From positions 1-64,000 of the forward strand of contig JAKAPI010000001.1 in NCBI GenBank assembly GCA_021807225.1: a DNA stretch of 64,000 nt, in the 5' to 3' direction. A program made the position numbers and the translations under genes. Source of the DNA: an archaeon (lineage in GTDB: Archaea; Thermoproteota; Nitrososphaeria; Nitrososphaerales; UBA183). Under the pieces are notes generated by a model, which was not told the DNA's origin, did not search any database, and worked only from the letters and a program-made list of their open reading frames with translations. Within the stretch, counting starts at the first letter, position 1; each line of letters opens with the position of its first letter. Positions 33,900 through 42,081 of this stretch are shown here, piece after piece.

Positions 33900-34505
33900 A
33901 TGGTCGACCTCATCACGTTGGCTCTCCTAGCGGCGTCCTTCTTCTTCGTCGTTTTGGCTTTCCTCCTGCTGGTAAGGTATAGGGAGGTTTCCCAACGCAT
34001 CAACGTATCTACAGACCTTGGGCGTGACCTTTGGGCTTCTCTAGAGCAACGTCTCAAGAAGCAGGACGCGCGTATCCTAGATATGATGGCCAGGGTTGAA
34101 GTGATCCAAGCCAGAGCGATGGCGGCTGCCGCGGCCGCGCCGCCTGTCGCTGCCCCTGCCGTGACTCCAGAACCCAGTTCCCCTTCCGGAGGCGCGAAGA
34201 TGGGCCTTGAATCACCTCCTACGCAACAGCCTGCATCACAGATATCACGCGAACCCCAGGCATCCGCGGCGCCTCGACCTGCCTCGCAGTTGGACGAAAC
34301 CCACCTAGCTGCGATGCGGCTTCTAAGCGAAGCCCCGAAGAACACCCGGCAGCTTACGGATGCCCTTGGAAAGTCTCGTGAGCACACCGCCAGGATCATG
34401 AAAGGCCTCTTCGAGTCGGGGCTGGTCCGACGCAACGACGCTTCCAAGCCTTTCGTCTACGAGCTGACAGACGAGGGCAGGCTCCGGCTGTCTGCGCCTA
34501 GATGA
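33900..34505 (+). CDS. membrane-anchored winged-helix protein
   Basis: A 201-residue protein in three parts: an N-terminal membrane helix (LITLALLAASFFFVVLAFLL), a coiled-coil and Ala/Pro/Gln-rich linker (about residues 40-130), and a C-terminal winged helix (HLAAMRLLSEAPKNTRQLTD, then KSREHTARIMKGLFESGLVR). This suggests a transcription regulator tethered to the membrane. A TATA-like tttatatc near 33865 is about 32 bp before the ATG. Its 3' end overlaps the convergent VapC gene by 8 bp. Confidence 0.75.
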   Translation: MVDLITLALLAASFFFVVLAFLLLVRYREVSQRINVSTDLGRDLWASLEQRLKKQDARILDMMARVEVIQARAMAAAAAAPPVAAPAVTPEPSSPSGGAKMGLESPPTQQPASQISREPQASAAPRPASQLDETHLAAMRLLSEAPKNTRQLTDALGKSREHTARIMKGLFESGLVRRNDASKPFVYELTDEGRLRLSAPR

Positions 34506-34869
34506 CCGTGACGCCTTCGAGTCCATTCAGGTGCTCGTCGCTCGTGTATAGCCTGGCCGACGCCTGCCGCGCTGTCGCATAGATGAGCGCGTCGGCGAAG
34601 TGGAGCCCGTGCTCGAGGCTGTAGTCCGCGGCTTCCAGTGACAGAGTCTGGTCGACGGGGACGACCGTGGTCTGGCTCAGGGCGGCGACCGCCTCCAAGG
34701 CCGCTTCCTCGCCTTTGGCCTTCTTCGCTTTCCTGTAGACCTCGTAGAGCACCACCGCCGAGGTGATGATGTCGGTCGACCGGGACCCTTCGATGATCCT
34801 GTTGTACGCCTCGGCCTTTGGTCCGTCGGTGAGGCGCTCAATCCACCCGAAGCTGTCGACGCTTATCAA
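34498..34869 (-). CDS. vapC: PIN-domain toxin (VapC family)
   Basis: A 123-residue PIN-domain ribonuclease. Acidic residues of the Mg2+ site are in MISVDSFGWIE, VVLYEVYRK and HFADALIYATAR. VapC toxins cut tRNA or rRNA when released from the antitoxin. The start codon overlaps the VapB stop (ATGA), the usual VapBC arrangement. The 3' end overlaps the convergent winged-helix gene. Confidence 0.88.
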   Translation of the reverse strand: MISVDSFGWIERLTDGPKAEAYNRIIEGSRSTDIITSAVVLYEVYRKAKKAKGEEAALEAVAALSQTTVVPVDQTLSLEAADYSLEHGLHFADALIYATARQASARLYTSDEHLNGLEGVTVI

Positions 34870-35075
34870 TCGCGCTCGGTCTCGTCGCGCAGCTCCGCCG
34901 CGTCCATCCCGTGCAGCATCCCCCTGGTCGTCGACAGAGGGCGCACTGGAACATACTGGAGGATGCCGTGCTTTGTGATTGCCATCATTGTGTCGCCGGG
35001 CTTGATGCCGGCCTCTTGGCGTATTCTTTCAGGGATGACGACCTGATACTTCTTCGAAACCTTCACGCTTTCCAT
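34866..35075 (-). CDS. vapB: AbrB/SpoVT-type antitoxin (VapB family)
   Basis: A 69-residue protein with the swapped-hairpin motif VSKKYQVVIPERIRQEAGIK followed by PGDTM, and a C-terminal tail rich in acidic residues (DAAELRDETERD) that would fill the PIN active site. It leads the operon. It probably represses its own promoter. Confidence 0.88.
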   Translation of the reverse strand: MESVKVSKKYQVVIPERIRQEAGIKPGDTMMAITKHGILQYVPVRPLSTTRGMLHGMDAAELRDETERD

Positions 35076-35330
35076 CGATGCTCTATTCGTTCAACGACAT
35101 TGGCTTCGATATATGCGTTTGCTACCGCCCCAGTCAAGAAGATCCGCGCCCCCCTCCCCAGGGCTTCGTTTGTTTCCACTCTAAGAGCCCCAAAGAGGAT
35201 AGACCTCTTACGTTAGTAAAAAGAGCCCGCACTTGGTATGCAGGCTTGATGGGATATGCCTTGGGGTCTATGGCTGGACGCAATTGGTTGGTATAAGACA
35301 CCACTGGATGGTGTTTTGTTCGAGAGAGGG

Positions 35331-35357
35331 GCTCCAGTGGAAAGATAGGGGTGGGGG
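35331..35357 (+). promoter_or_regulatory. ORB-like element 1 (forward)
   Basis: CTCCAGTGGAAAGATAGGGG (35332-35351) followed by TGGGGG. It matches the archaeal origin recognition box core TCCAGTGGAAA followed by a G-string, the site contacted by the winged helix and AAA+ insertion of Orc1/Cdc6. Confidence 0.65.
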
Positions 35358-35407
35358 CTCAGACGTGAACACAGGTGAACCGACAGGCCAGGCAGGCAGA
35401 GGGCTGA

Positions 35408-35431
35408 CCCCGGTGTTTCCACTGGAACGCC
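35408..35431 (-). promoter_or_regulatory. ORB-like element 2 (inverted)
   Basis: On the minus strand this reads GTTCCAGTGGAAACACCGGG. It has the full core CCAGTGGAAAC followed by a G-rich tail, opposite in orientation to element 1, as expected for boxes flanking an unwinding site. Confidence 0.65.
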
Positions 35432-35464
35432 TCCAGCCTCTATACCCGAGAAGAGCCCGATTCT

Positions 35465-35488
35465 ACCCCCTTTGTTTCCATTGGAGCC
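35465..35488 (-). promoter_or_regulatory. ORB-like element 3 (inverted)
   Basis: On the minus strand this reads CTCCAATGGAAACAAAGGGG then GT. One base of the core differs (AATGG instead of AGTGG); the G-string is intact and at the usual distance. Confidence 0.6.
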
Positions 35489-35638
35489 TCTCCAGACCGT
35501 ATCAAGAAGCCACGAGAGTGAACAACAGTGAACGTCCCGGGGCGTATCAAACCATTGTCAAACTAATCGACAGGTGGGTTCACAAGTTCACACCAGACAC
35601 CGATAAATCGGGGCTGAGGGCACCGGCCGGGCCGAAAC

Positions 35639-36037
35639 TTGCACAGGAAGATTAAGATCGAGCTCCAAGACGACGAAGGGACGAAGTACACACTGGCCTT
35701 GGAAGGTGCGGTCTCCCGGGAGAAGCTGATGAAGGCCATGGACATGCTCGAAGTCATGGACGTCCCAATGGAGCGATCACACCGCCCGCCAGACGAGGGG
35801 ACCTTCTTCGGCAAGGTACAGACGCTGCTAGAGACCGCGTTCGCGGCCGGAGACTTCTCGTCATCAGACGTGGCGAGAGAGTTCGAGGAGAAGTACAGCC
35901 AACCCGTCAAGCTCAGTACCATCTCGACCTACCTGGCCCGGCTCGTGGACAAGCAGTACATCAGGAGGGAGAGGTTCGGCAACTCTTGGGTCTACCGAAG
36001 AGTGTACCTGAAGCCGGCACAGGTAGCCGAAAGATAG
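35639..36037 (+). CDS. winged-helix DNA-binding protein next to the origin
   Basis: A 132-residue protein. The first 50 residues form a charged alpha/beta segment (IKIELQDDEGTKYTLALEGA). Then comes a winged helix (FSSSDVAREFEEKYSQPVKL, then STISTYLARLVDKQYIRRER, wing FGNSWVYRRVYL). TTG start. It is the first gene to the right of the predicted origin and is preceded by GTGAAC repeats, which may be its binding sites. No precise family is recognised. Confidence 0.7.
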   Translation: MHRKIKIELQDDEGTKYTLALEGAVSREKLMKAMDMLEVMDVPMERSHRPPDEGTFFGKVQTLLETAFAAGDFSSSDVAREFEEKYSQPVKLSTISTYLARLVDKQYIRRERFGNSWVYRRVYLKPAQVAER

Positions 36038-36106
36038 CGGACCGGGTTTTTACCAAACACGAAAACTACCACGTTTAATTACTCATTTTGCTGACTGAAA
36101 CACAGC

Positions 36107-37237
36107 TTGTCACACACGAAATCTCTCCAGGACACCAAAGACGAGGCTCCTGACCTGGAAGCTAGGATAATCAACGCCATAGGCAAAGCGGGGCCAAGGA
36201 ACGTGGCCCAAATCTCCCGGATGACAGGCGCCCACCAAGAGACGATAAGGTACAAAATCAAAAGGCGGTTCGGCAGGCTCGGGTTCAAGTTCCACGCCGA
36301 GGTCGATTACAGTAAGCTAGGTCTAAGCCCACACTGGGCTGACCTGGATTTCACGAAAGCGTACGCCCCGATGGCCACGCAACTGCTCACCGCTCTGAAC
36401 CAGGTGGGCTACCTGACTTACTATGGCAAAGTCGTCCCCCAGGGAAACTTCGTCGCACTCTTCACTCTTCCCGACGGGACGACCGAGCAGTACCGGGAGT
36501 TCCTCTCGGAACTCAAGAACCGGGGGATCCTGAGCCGGTTCGTCATCGACAGGGCACCGGTCAGCAGGCACAAGCCCATGGACCCAGAGTTTTTCAGTTT
36601 CAGATCGGGACGATGGGAAATCGAGTGGAACAAAGTACCGAAGTCGGCGTCCAGTCCGCTCCCGGCCGCTTCAAGGGCGGCCCTCCAGGACTTCGACGAC
36701 TACGACCTCGTCATAATCAAAGAGCTCCAGAAAGACTCACTCCAACATCTAACGGACATAGCGAGGAAGCTCAACGTCCACCAGAAGACACTCGAATACC
36801 ATTACAGGACCCACGTTCAGAAGTGGAAGCTCGTCCCGGCGTACAGGATAAGGTGGGCCCAGGATATCTCGAAGAGGCTCATCCACTCGACGGCGACGAC
36901 CAGGCTCGCCTTTCACGGCCTCACAAAGACAGAACTGCTCGAGGCACAGACAGCGGTCAGCAAGATACCATTCCTCTGGTCGGAGGACCTCTTGGAAGAC
37001 GGAACCTACATCGCCTTCCTCTACGTCCCCCTGACAGACATCATGTCTGTGTCTACATACATCAACGACGCCGCCCCGCACTTGGCCACGAAACTCGAAA
37101 TGGGCTTCATCAAGCCGACAGAGTCGTACCTGTTCACCATTCCCTATAACATGCATCAGGGCGGCAAGTGGAAGTTCAATCCTAAACAGATGACCAGCGC
37201 CCTGCAGAAAGCCTCGGTCTCTTCCGCGCAAAAATAG
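36107..37237 (+). CDS. double-HTH transcription regulator (Lrp/AsnC-like)
   Basis: A 376-residue protein with two similar halves. Each begins with an HTH (IINAIGKAGPRNVAQISRMT near residue 21, and VIIKELQKDSLQHLTDIARK near residue 205) followed by an alpha/beta domain; KLNVHQKTLEYHYR resembles the recognition helix of Lrp-type proteins. A TATA-like tttaatta near 36078 lies about 29 bp before the TTG start. It probably controls genes in response to an effector; neither is known. It lies between the predicted origin and orc1. Confidence 0.75.
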   Translation: MSHTKSLQDTKDEAPDLEARIINAIGKAGPRNVAQISRMTGAHQETIRYKIKRRFGRLGFKFHAEVDYSKLGLSPHWADLDFTKAYAPMATQLLTALNQVGYLTYYGKVVPQGNFVALFTLPDGTTEQYREFLSELKNRGILSRFVIDRAPVSRHKPMDPEFFSFRSGRWEIEWNKVPKSASSPLPAASRAALQDFDDYDLVIIKELQKDSLQHLTDIARKLNVHQKTLEYHYRTHVQKWKLVPAYRIRWAQDISKRLIHSTATTRLAFHGLTKTELLEAQTAVSKIPFLWSEDLLEDGTYIAFLYVPLTDIMSVSTYINDAAPHLATKLEMGFIKPTESYLFTIPYNMHQGGKWKFNPKQMTSALQKASVSSAQK

Positions 37238-37241
37238 GGAA

Positions 37242-37261
37242 GACGACCCTATGGGGTCGTC
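37242..37261. terminator. perfect inverted repeat between convergent genes
   Basis: GACGACCC-TATG-GGGTCGTC, an 8-bp perfect stem with a 4-base loop, lies 5 bp after the double-HTH stop and covers the stop codon of the convergent small gene. No T-run follows, so terminator function is only possible. Confidence 0.4.
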
Positions 37262-37380
37262 CCACCGATGCCGTCTAGGAACCCCAGGTACAGGCCGTGG
37301 GCCACGGCGAGCCCCACAAGAGCCGTCATGGTCGCGGAGACCAGGAACAGCCCGACCCGGATCTTGACGTCTATGGTCAT
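37249..37380 (-). CDS. 43-residue single-pass membrane protein
   Basis: The frame runs MTIDVKIRVGLFLVSATMTA, then LVGLAVAHGLYLGF, then DGIGGTTP and TAG. A single hydrophobic helix spans about residues 9-35 with the positive charges before it. A TATA-like gataaagc near 37416 (minus strand) lies about 36 bp before the ATG. It shares the upstream space with the divergent orc1 promoter. No family recognised. Confidence 0.5.
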   Translation of the reverse strand: MTIDVKIRVGLFLVSATMTALVGLAVAHGLYLGFLDGIGGTTP

Positions 37381-37523
37381 GGCGAGGCACACTTCCAGCC
37401 AGCACTAGTTCCGCTTTATCATCAAGAACCGAACGCTGTTCCATGGTTTCCCCAAACACTCGCACATAATTTCCTACGAAAACAGAGGATAGGCGGGGGC
37501 GCCCGCGCAAACACCTATCTAGA

Positions 37524-37540
37524 CCAGTGTTTCCACTGTT
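37524..37540. promoter_or_regulatory. ORB-like element in the orc1 promoter
   Basis: CCAGTGTTTCCACTG lies 6-22 bp before the orc1 start and just after its TATA-like cctatcta. It is a near-palindrome of the ORB core TTCCACTG/CAGTGGAA. Binding of Orc1 here would repress its own gene. Confidence 0.5.
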
Positions 37541-37545
37541 CTTTC

Positions 37546-38736
37546 TTGTCTGACGACGTCAAAGAGATCTTTCGGAGGGCCAAAGAAGGGAAGAGCATTT
37601 TCGTCGATCGCGACTCTCTGAACCCGAACTTCCTCCCCGACAGCCTTCCTTTCAGGGAGGGGCAGTCCAAGGAGATAGCCGAGATACTCTCTCCGATACT
37701 GCTAGGCTCGAAGCCGTCCAACCTCCTGTTGTATGGCAAGACCGGGACGGGGAAGACGGTGGTCGCGAGGAAGGTGCTCAAGACGCTGAAGGACACCGCC
37801 GAAAGGAACAACCTCGTCGTGGCTTATGTCAACGCCAGGACAGAGAGCACAGAATACCGAACCCTGGCGGAGTTCGCGAGGTCGCTGGACCTTCCCAAGG
37901 ACGAGCAGATACCGTTCACCGGTCTGTCAACGGGCGAAGTGGTTGAAAGAATTTCGAGACAGATCAAGAGAAACGGGATGCACGCGGTCTTAGTCCTCGA
38001 CGAGATCGACTATCTCGTCAGGGAATTCGGGGATGGGGTCCTCTATGAATTCACGAGGTCGAGCGAGCGCATGGCCCCGGGCTTCCTTTCGCTCGTTGGC
38101 ATCTCCAACGACCTGAAGTTCAAGGAGGGGCTAGACCCGCGAGTCCTCAGCAGTCTAAGCGAAGAGGAACTCGTCTTTCCGCCATATACGGTCGAGGAGC
38201 TCAGGGCGATTCTCAACGAGAGGGCGAAGGTAGCGTTCAGGCCCTCGGCGGCGTCGCCCGGCGCCATCAATCTCTGCGCCGCAATGGCGGGGTCAGAACA
38301 CGGCGACGCAAGGCGGGCCATCGACCTGCTCAGGATCGCCGGAGAGGTCGCCGAGCGGGAGGGGCGGAAAGGGATCGACGACTCCTGCGTCAGGCAGGCG
38401 TCGTCCAAGATGGAGGTGGACAGGGTGGACGAGGCGATACGCTCACTCCCGGTCCAGAACAAGGCGATTCTCTACGCCGTTTCGAGGTTCGACGGAGGGA
38501 CTAACACCGGGGAACTCTACCTGGCGTACAGCAACCTCTGCAAGAAGCTCGGCATAGAGACACTCACCCAGAGGAGGGTGAGCGGGATACTCGGAGACTT
38601 GGACCTGCTGGGGCTGGTAGAGGCGTCCGTGGTCAGCAAAGGCAGGCGCGGCAGGACAAAAAAAATCCAACTCCTCATAGGACGGGAGGCGCTCACCAAA
38701 GCCCTTTCTGAAGACCCGGCCTTCGACTTCCCTTAG
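37546..38736 (+). CDS. cdc6: origin recognition and helicase-loading protein Orc1/Cdc6
   Basis: A 396-residue AAA+ ATPase. Walker A is LLYGKTGTGKTVVARKVL, Walker B is VLVLDEIDYL, sensor 1 is LVGISNDLKF, and sensor 2 lies in HGDARRAIDLLRIAGEVAE. The C-terminal winged helix (LTQRRVSGILGDLDLLGLVE) binds ORB sites. It marks the origin and recruits MCM. The frame is open to 37297, but TTG 37546 fits the family start and a TATA-like box at about 37515. DP1 converges on it with a 4-bp overlap. Confidence 0.95.
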   Translation: MSDDVKEIFRRAKEGKSIFVDRDSLNPNFLPDSLPFREGQSKEIAEILSPILLGSKPSNLLLYGKTGTGKTVVARKVLKTLKDTAERNNLVVAYVNARTESTEYRTLAEFARSLDLPKDEQIPFTGLSTGEVVERISRQIKRNGMHAVLVLDEIDYLVREFGDGVLYEFTRSSERMAPGFLSLVGISNDLKFKEGLDPRVLSSLSEEELVFPPYTVEELRAILNERAKVAFRPSAASPGAINLCAAMAGSEHGDARRAIDLLRIAGEVAEREGRKGIDDSCVRQASSKMEVDRVDEAIRSLPVQNKAILYAVSRFDGGTNTGELYLAYSNLCKKLGIETLTQRRVSGILGDLDLLGLVEASVVSKGRRGRTKKIQLLIGREALTKALSEDPAFDFP

Positions 38737-40199
38737 GAAGCGAACCCAGCGGCGCCGAAGCTGCGCCTCGTAACTTGCAGGTTCGACAGGTCGACGACGG
38801 GGACGACGCTCGGGGTGGGTTCGAGGCCCATGTTGGACTGGAAGCTCGTCTGGGCCTGCCAGGTACCAGAGTTGACGAGGAGGGTCCCCCGATACGTCAT
38901 CTCTCCATACGTGTGGACGTGTCCCACATGGAAGACATCGGGAACTTGGTCCACCACGAGGTAATCCCTGAGCTCCGGAGAGAGGGCGGTGCGCTTCCCA
39001 TAGGTGGGGGCAAGGTGCCTAGCTTTGAGCAGAAGCTTCATCGCATCTGTGGGCCTGTCATAGGCAAGGTTGGGGGTCGTCGCGATAATGTCATCCAAGC
39101 TCTTTCCGTGGTAGATTAGGAAAGTAGTTCCATGCAGCCTGACATATGAGGGGTCGCCCACCCAGCGGACGTTGTCCATTGCGTAGAGCGACTCCGCCAT
39201 GTCGACAGGAACCGCAGGTTGCGGCAGCGCCTGTCTGACCGTGTCATGGTTCCCCGGGGACACGACAATCTGCATATGCCCTGGGACCTGCCTGAGGAGG
39301 TCCGCCGCCATGGCGTATTGCTTCTTGGGGTCTCTTTCTGCGAGCTGAAACTCCTGACCGGGATAGACTCCGACGCCGTCGACCAGGTCCCCGGCGATTA
39401 CAAGGTACTTCACCCGGTTCACCACGTCCTTGTCCCCGAGATTCCCGTTGAGCCACATCAGGAACCGGCGAAAGTCGTCCGCGAGGAACATCCTGCTTCC
39501 GACATGCAGGTCGGAGAGAAGGACCGCATAGGCCCGATGGGTGGAAGAGACCACCCTGCGCCCTGGAAGGTCAGGAAGGACCACGGAATCGGTGAACAGG
39601 CCTCCCGACTTCCCTCGCGAGACCTCGACGACGACCATGCTGTCCAACGGAGCCTCGAGCGCCGCTTTCTCGACTAACCCATCTTGGCAGACGACCTTGA
39701 CAGAGCCGGTCGGATCGTCCACTCTGAGCTCGACGACGCCGTGCCTGCTGGAACGTTCGGCCAGAAGCCCCGCAACCCTGACTTTCTTGCCAGGGGCGAG
39801 ACTTCTGGTTGACGACACCGGGCCGCTGCTCTTCGTGTCGAGTCTTTCTCGGACGATTGAAAACAACCTCTGGTATCGGTCGTGGAACAGCGCTCCGAAG
39901 CCCTCGGCCCCCTCGGTCGGGGCGATGGCAGGAGTGGGGTCGGAGATGACCTCCACTTCGGCTGGCTCCTGAGCCACGACCACATCCGAAGCACGCGGGG
40001 TCTCTTTTGGTATCAGTCTTGCTACGTCGCCCACCGTGATGAGCTTCGCCTCGCCAGGGGCGGCAGATTTTTGCTCGAGCAACCTGTCCACCAGGCCTTC
40101 ATCGGCGCCTGGAGGGAGAGAATTGATCATCTCGAAGGCTTTGGCATCGAGGAGGTACCCCGACGACAGGACGCGCGCTATTGCCCTGGACTCAGGCAT
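38733..40199 (-). CDS. polB: DNA polymerase D small subunit DP1
   Basis: A 488-residue 3'-5' exonuclease subunit of the replicative DNA polymerase D. Residues 1-60 are a helical N-terminal domain, followed by a Pro/Glu linker. An OB fold spans about 140-215 (KVRVAGLLAERSSRHGVVEL). The Mre11-like phosphodiesterase has YAVLLSDLHVGSRMF (228), VIAGDLVDGVG (268), VSPGNHDTVRQ (315) and FHVGHVHTYGEM (424), all metal ligands intact. The gene overlaps orc1 by 4 bp. Its large subunit DP2 is encoded 12 kb away at 51938. Confidence 0.95.
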   Translation of the reverse strand: MPESRAIARVLSSGYLLDAKAFEMINSLPPGADEGLVDRLLEQKSAAPGEAKLITVGDVARLIPKETPRASDVVVAQEPAEVEVISDPTPAIAPTEGAEGFGALFHDRYQRLFSIVRERLDTKSSGPVSSTRSLAPGKKVRVAGLLAERSSRHGVVELRVDDPTGSVKVVCQDGLVEKAALEAPLDSMVVVEVSRGKSGGLFTDSVVLPDLPGRRVVSSTHRAYAVLLSDLHVGSRMFLADDFRRFLMWLNGNLGDKDVVNRVKYLVIAGDLVDGVGVYPGQEFQLAERDPKKQYAMAADLLRQVPGHMQIVVSPGNHDTVRQALPQPAVPVDMAESLYAMDNVRWVGDPSYVRLHGTTFLIYHGKSLDDIIATTPNLAYDRPTDAMKLLLKARHLAPTYGKRTALSPELRDYLVVDQVPDVFHVGHVHTYGEMTYRGTLLVNSGTWQAQTSFQSNMGLEPTPSVVPVVDLSNLQVTRRSFGAAGFAS

Positions 40200-40216
40200 C
40201 GGGAGGGCCGAAGGCC

Positions 40217-41548
40217 CTACGATATATTAGAGGCTTCTATGCACTGAGTCCCCAACTGGACGAGAGCGTCGAGCGCCTGGGGGTCCCGCGACTCGCAGTA
40301 GAGCCGGGTAATCGGCTCGGTGCCGGACGGCCTGAACATCACCCAGGACCCGTCCGCCAGCACAAGCTTCAGCCCGTCGAGGTTCCTCTCCTCTACCACT
40401 CTGAACTTCTTGAACGACTCTCTAGCCCGAGGGACGAGCGCGTCCATCTTCACTTGGAACTTGATGTCGGTCTGCCTGAACCTCCACTGGACTTCTTGCA
40501 TGATTCGCCCCAGCGCATTTCGGTCTGTCGACAGGAGGGAAGAGATCAGGGCCGAAGCGTTGATCCCGTCTTCCCACAAACCCCACTTCGGGTCGACCAC
40601 CTTGCTGGGCTCTGCTGCGAACACCCCCCCTTCTGCGACCAGCACCGCGAACGTCTTGCCGACCCTGCTTCTCCGTACCTTCAGGCCCATCCTCTCCGCT
40701 TCTTCCGCGACCGCGCTCGAGGTATTTTCGGAGACCACGGCGGTCCCCGAAGTCAGCCCGAGGCCGCGCAGCGCCAGTATGGTGAGAATCGAATCCGGGA
40801 CGACGTTCCCCAGAGCATCGATCATGACAAGCCGGTCTGCATCCCCGTCATGGGCGAACGCGACGTCTACGCCGAGGGTAGGGACCATGGCGGCGAAGTC
40901 AGCGAGGTTGGCGACGGTGGGTTCCGGTGGTCTCGCAGGGAAACGCCACGAGACCTGGGCATTCACAGGAACCACTTGGTGGCCTAGGGCCTTCAGAATA
41001 GCAGGGGTTACCAGTCCACCCGGCCCACTTGCGCAGTCTATCGCGACACGCAGAGGCCGTTCTACACGCGGGTAGCGCGAAACCAAAGCCCCGACGTACT
41101 CGTCTACCACTCCTTCGTCGGAGATGACCTCCCCGAAGTTTCCCGACGTCTTCATCACATCGACGCCCATAGCACGCTCTATCCTCTCCTCGTCAGACTT
41201 CGGGAGCTCCATCCCATCCCGGTTGAACACCTTTACTCCGGAGAACTCTGCAGGGTTGTGGGAGGCTGTTACGGCGAATCCGGCCAGGCAACGCCTCGTC
41301 CTGGTGCCGAAGGCAAGCACTGGGGTGGGGACAAGCCCGAAGACATCGGCATCGCTCCCTGCGGCGTTCACGGCGGACATCACTGTCCGGGCAAGCAACG
41401 CAGAGGCCTTGCGGCCGTCCCATCCGACCCCATACCTTCCTTTCCCAGAAGCGAAGGCAATGGCCTCGGCGAGACCGTAGACCTGTTCAGGGGTCTGAGT
41501 TCTATTGAAGACCCCCCTGACCCCGGCGGTGCCGAAGGCTTTGACCAA
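40217..41548 (-). CDS. phosphohexomutase (phosphoglucosamine/phosphomannomutase family)
   Basis: A 443-residue alpha-D-phosphohexomutase. The catalytic phosphoserine loop is VTASHNPAEFSGVKVF, the Mg2+ loop is FAHDGDADRLVMID, and the phosphate-binding loop is RPSGTEPITRLYCES. It interconverts sugar 1- and 6-phosphates (glucosamine, mannose or glucose). TTG 41548 is preferred: it lies 2 bases after the ThyX stop and gives the family start VKAFGTAGVRGVFN. It is co-transcribed with thyX. Confidence 0.92.
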   Translation of the reverse strand: MVKAFGTAGVRGVFNRTQTPEQVYGLAEAIAFASGKGRYGVGWDGRKASALLARTVMSAVNAAGSDADVFGLVPTPVLAFGTRTRRCLAGFAVTASHNPAEFSGVKVFNRDGMELPKSDEERIERAMGVDVMKTSGNFGEVISDEGVVDEYVGALVSRYPRVERPLRVAIDCASGPGGLVTPAILKALGHQVVPVNAQVSWRFPARPPEPTVANLADFAAMVPTLGVDVAFAHDGDADRLVMIDALGNVVPDSILTILALRGLGLTSGTAVVSENTSSAVAEEAERMGLKVRRSRVGKTFAVLVAEGGVFAAEPSKVVDPKWGLWEDGINASALISSLLSTDRNALGRIMQEVQWRFRQTDIKFQVKMDALVPRARESFKKFRVVEERNLDGLKLVLADGSWVMFRPSGTEPITRLYCESRDPQALDALVQLGTQCIEASNIS

Positions 41549-41550
41549 CT

Positions 41551-42081
41551 CTATCTCTCTAAGATCTTGGTCCAGAGCTCTGGGGTGGCCTCCTTCGCGA
41601 GGCCGTGAAGCGTCGTGGCAAGCTCCCTGATCTCCCACTGGGCTTGGAGAGCGGTCCTCTGCCAGATCATGTGCATCAGGCTGCGGGCGCTGAGCGTCAT
41701 GACCAACTTCGTCTTGATGGCGCTGGGTAGGATGTACCTGGCGTCCTCTTTAGGCACCCCTGCAGCCACCATCTTCTCATAGGCGGAGTAGACCGACTTG
41801 AGGGCCTCGTCATACGCCTTGTAGGCAACCTCGTTGGAAGAGACGCTCGGAGGGGTGACGACTCCTTCCCTAGTGGCCGCGGAGAAACGCTGCGACTCTT
41901 GGTCGTAGGAAACGACCCTGTGGCGGATTAGCTGATGGGTCGTGACCCGGCTGCAATCCTCGATTTCGAACATGTAGACGACGTGGTCGAGCAACACGTC
42001 AGCGTCGAAGGCAACACCATTGTTGGTCAGGACGCGCCTGACGCTCCCGATGTCAGTGTTGTAGAGGAGCTTAACCCGCAT
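41551..42081 (-). CDS. thyX: flavin-dependent thymidylate synthase
   Basis: A 176-residue ThyX. The signature RHRVVSYDQESQRFS (RHRx7S) is at about residues 53-67. DCSRVTTHQLI precedes it, and LVMTLSARSLMHMIWQRTA is the C-terminal dUMP/FAD segment. It makes dTMP from dUMP using methylene-folate and FAD. At 176 residues it is shorter than most ThyX proteins; the usual N-terminal portion with SYTPDPE-like sequence is weak here and is found instead in the preceding gene, whose stop it overlaps. Confidence 0.88.
   Translation of the reverse strand: MRVKLLYNTDIGSVRRVLTNNGVAFDADVLLDHVVYMFEIEDCSRVTTHQLIRHRVVSYDQESQRFSAATREGVVTPPSVSSNEVAYKAYDEALKSVYSAYEKMVAAGVPKEDARYILPSAIKTKLVMTLSARSLMHMIWQRTALQAQWEIRELATTLHGLAKEATPELWTKILER

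Larger units (their letters stand above)
35365..35591. repeat. paired GTGAAC repeats in the origin region
   Basis: GTGAAC occurs at 35365 and 35375, and at 35518 and 35528, each pair 10 bp apart, one DNA turn. The inverted copy GTTCAC occurs at 35578 and 35586, 8 bp apart. The pairs flank ORB elements 2 and 3 and lie just before the HTH gene at 35639, so they could be operators of that protein or origin-binding sites. Confidence 0.5.
35296..35600. other. probable replication origin (oriC)
   Basis: The 560-bp stretch without genes (35076-35638) between vapB and an HTH gene holds three ORB-like elements, one forward at 35331 and two inverted at 35408 and 35465, plus paired GTGAAC repeats. Orc1/Cdc6 is 2 kb downstream. 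A further half-site CCACTGG is at 35301. A frame spanning part of this stretch shows no protein-like character. A clear AT-rich unwinding element is not obvious; candidates are the tract around 35205-35225 or the one at 36066-36085. Confidence 0.65.

Noticed and set aside
35233..35655. A 140-residue plus-strand frame across the origin region
   Set aside because: It spans all three ORB-like elements, has a composition unlike protein, and overlaps the start of the winged-helix gene in another frame.
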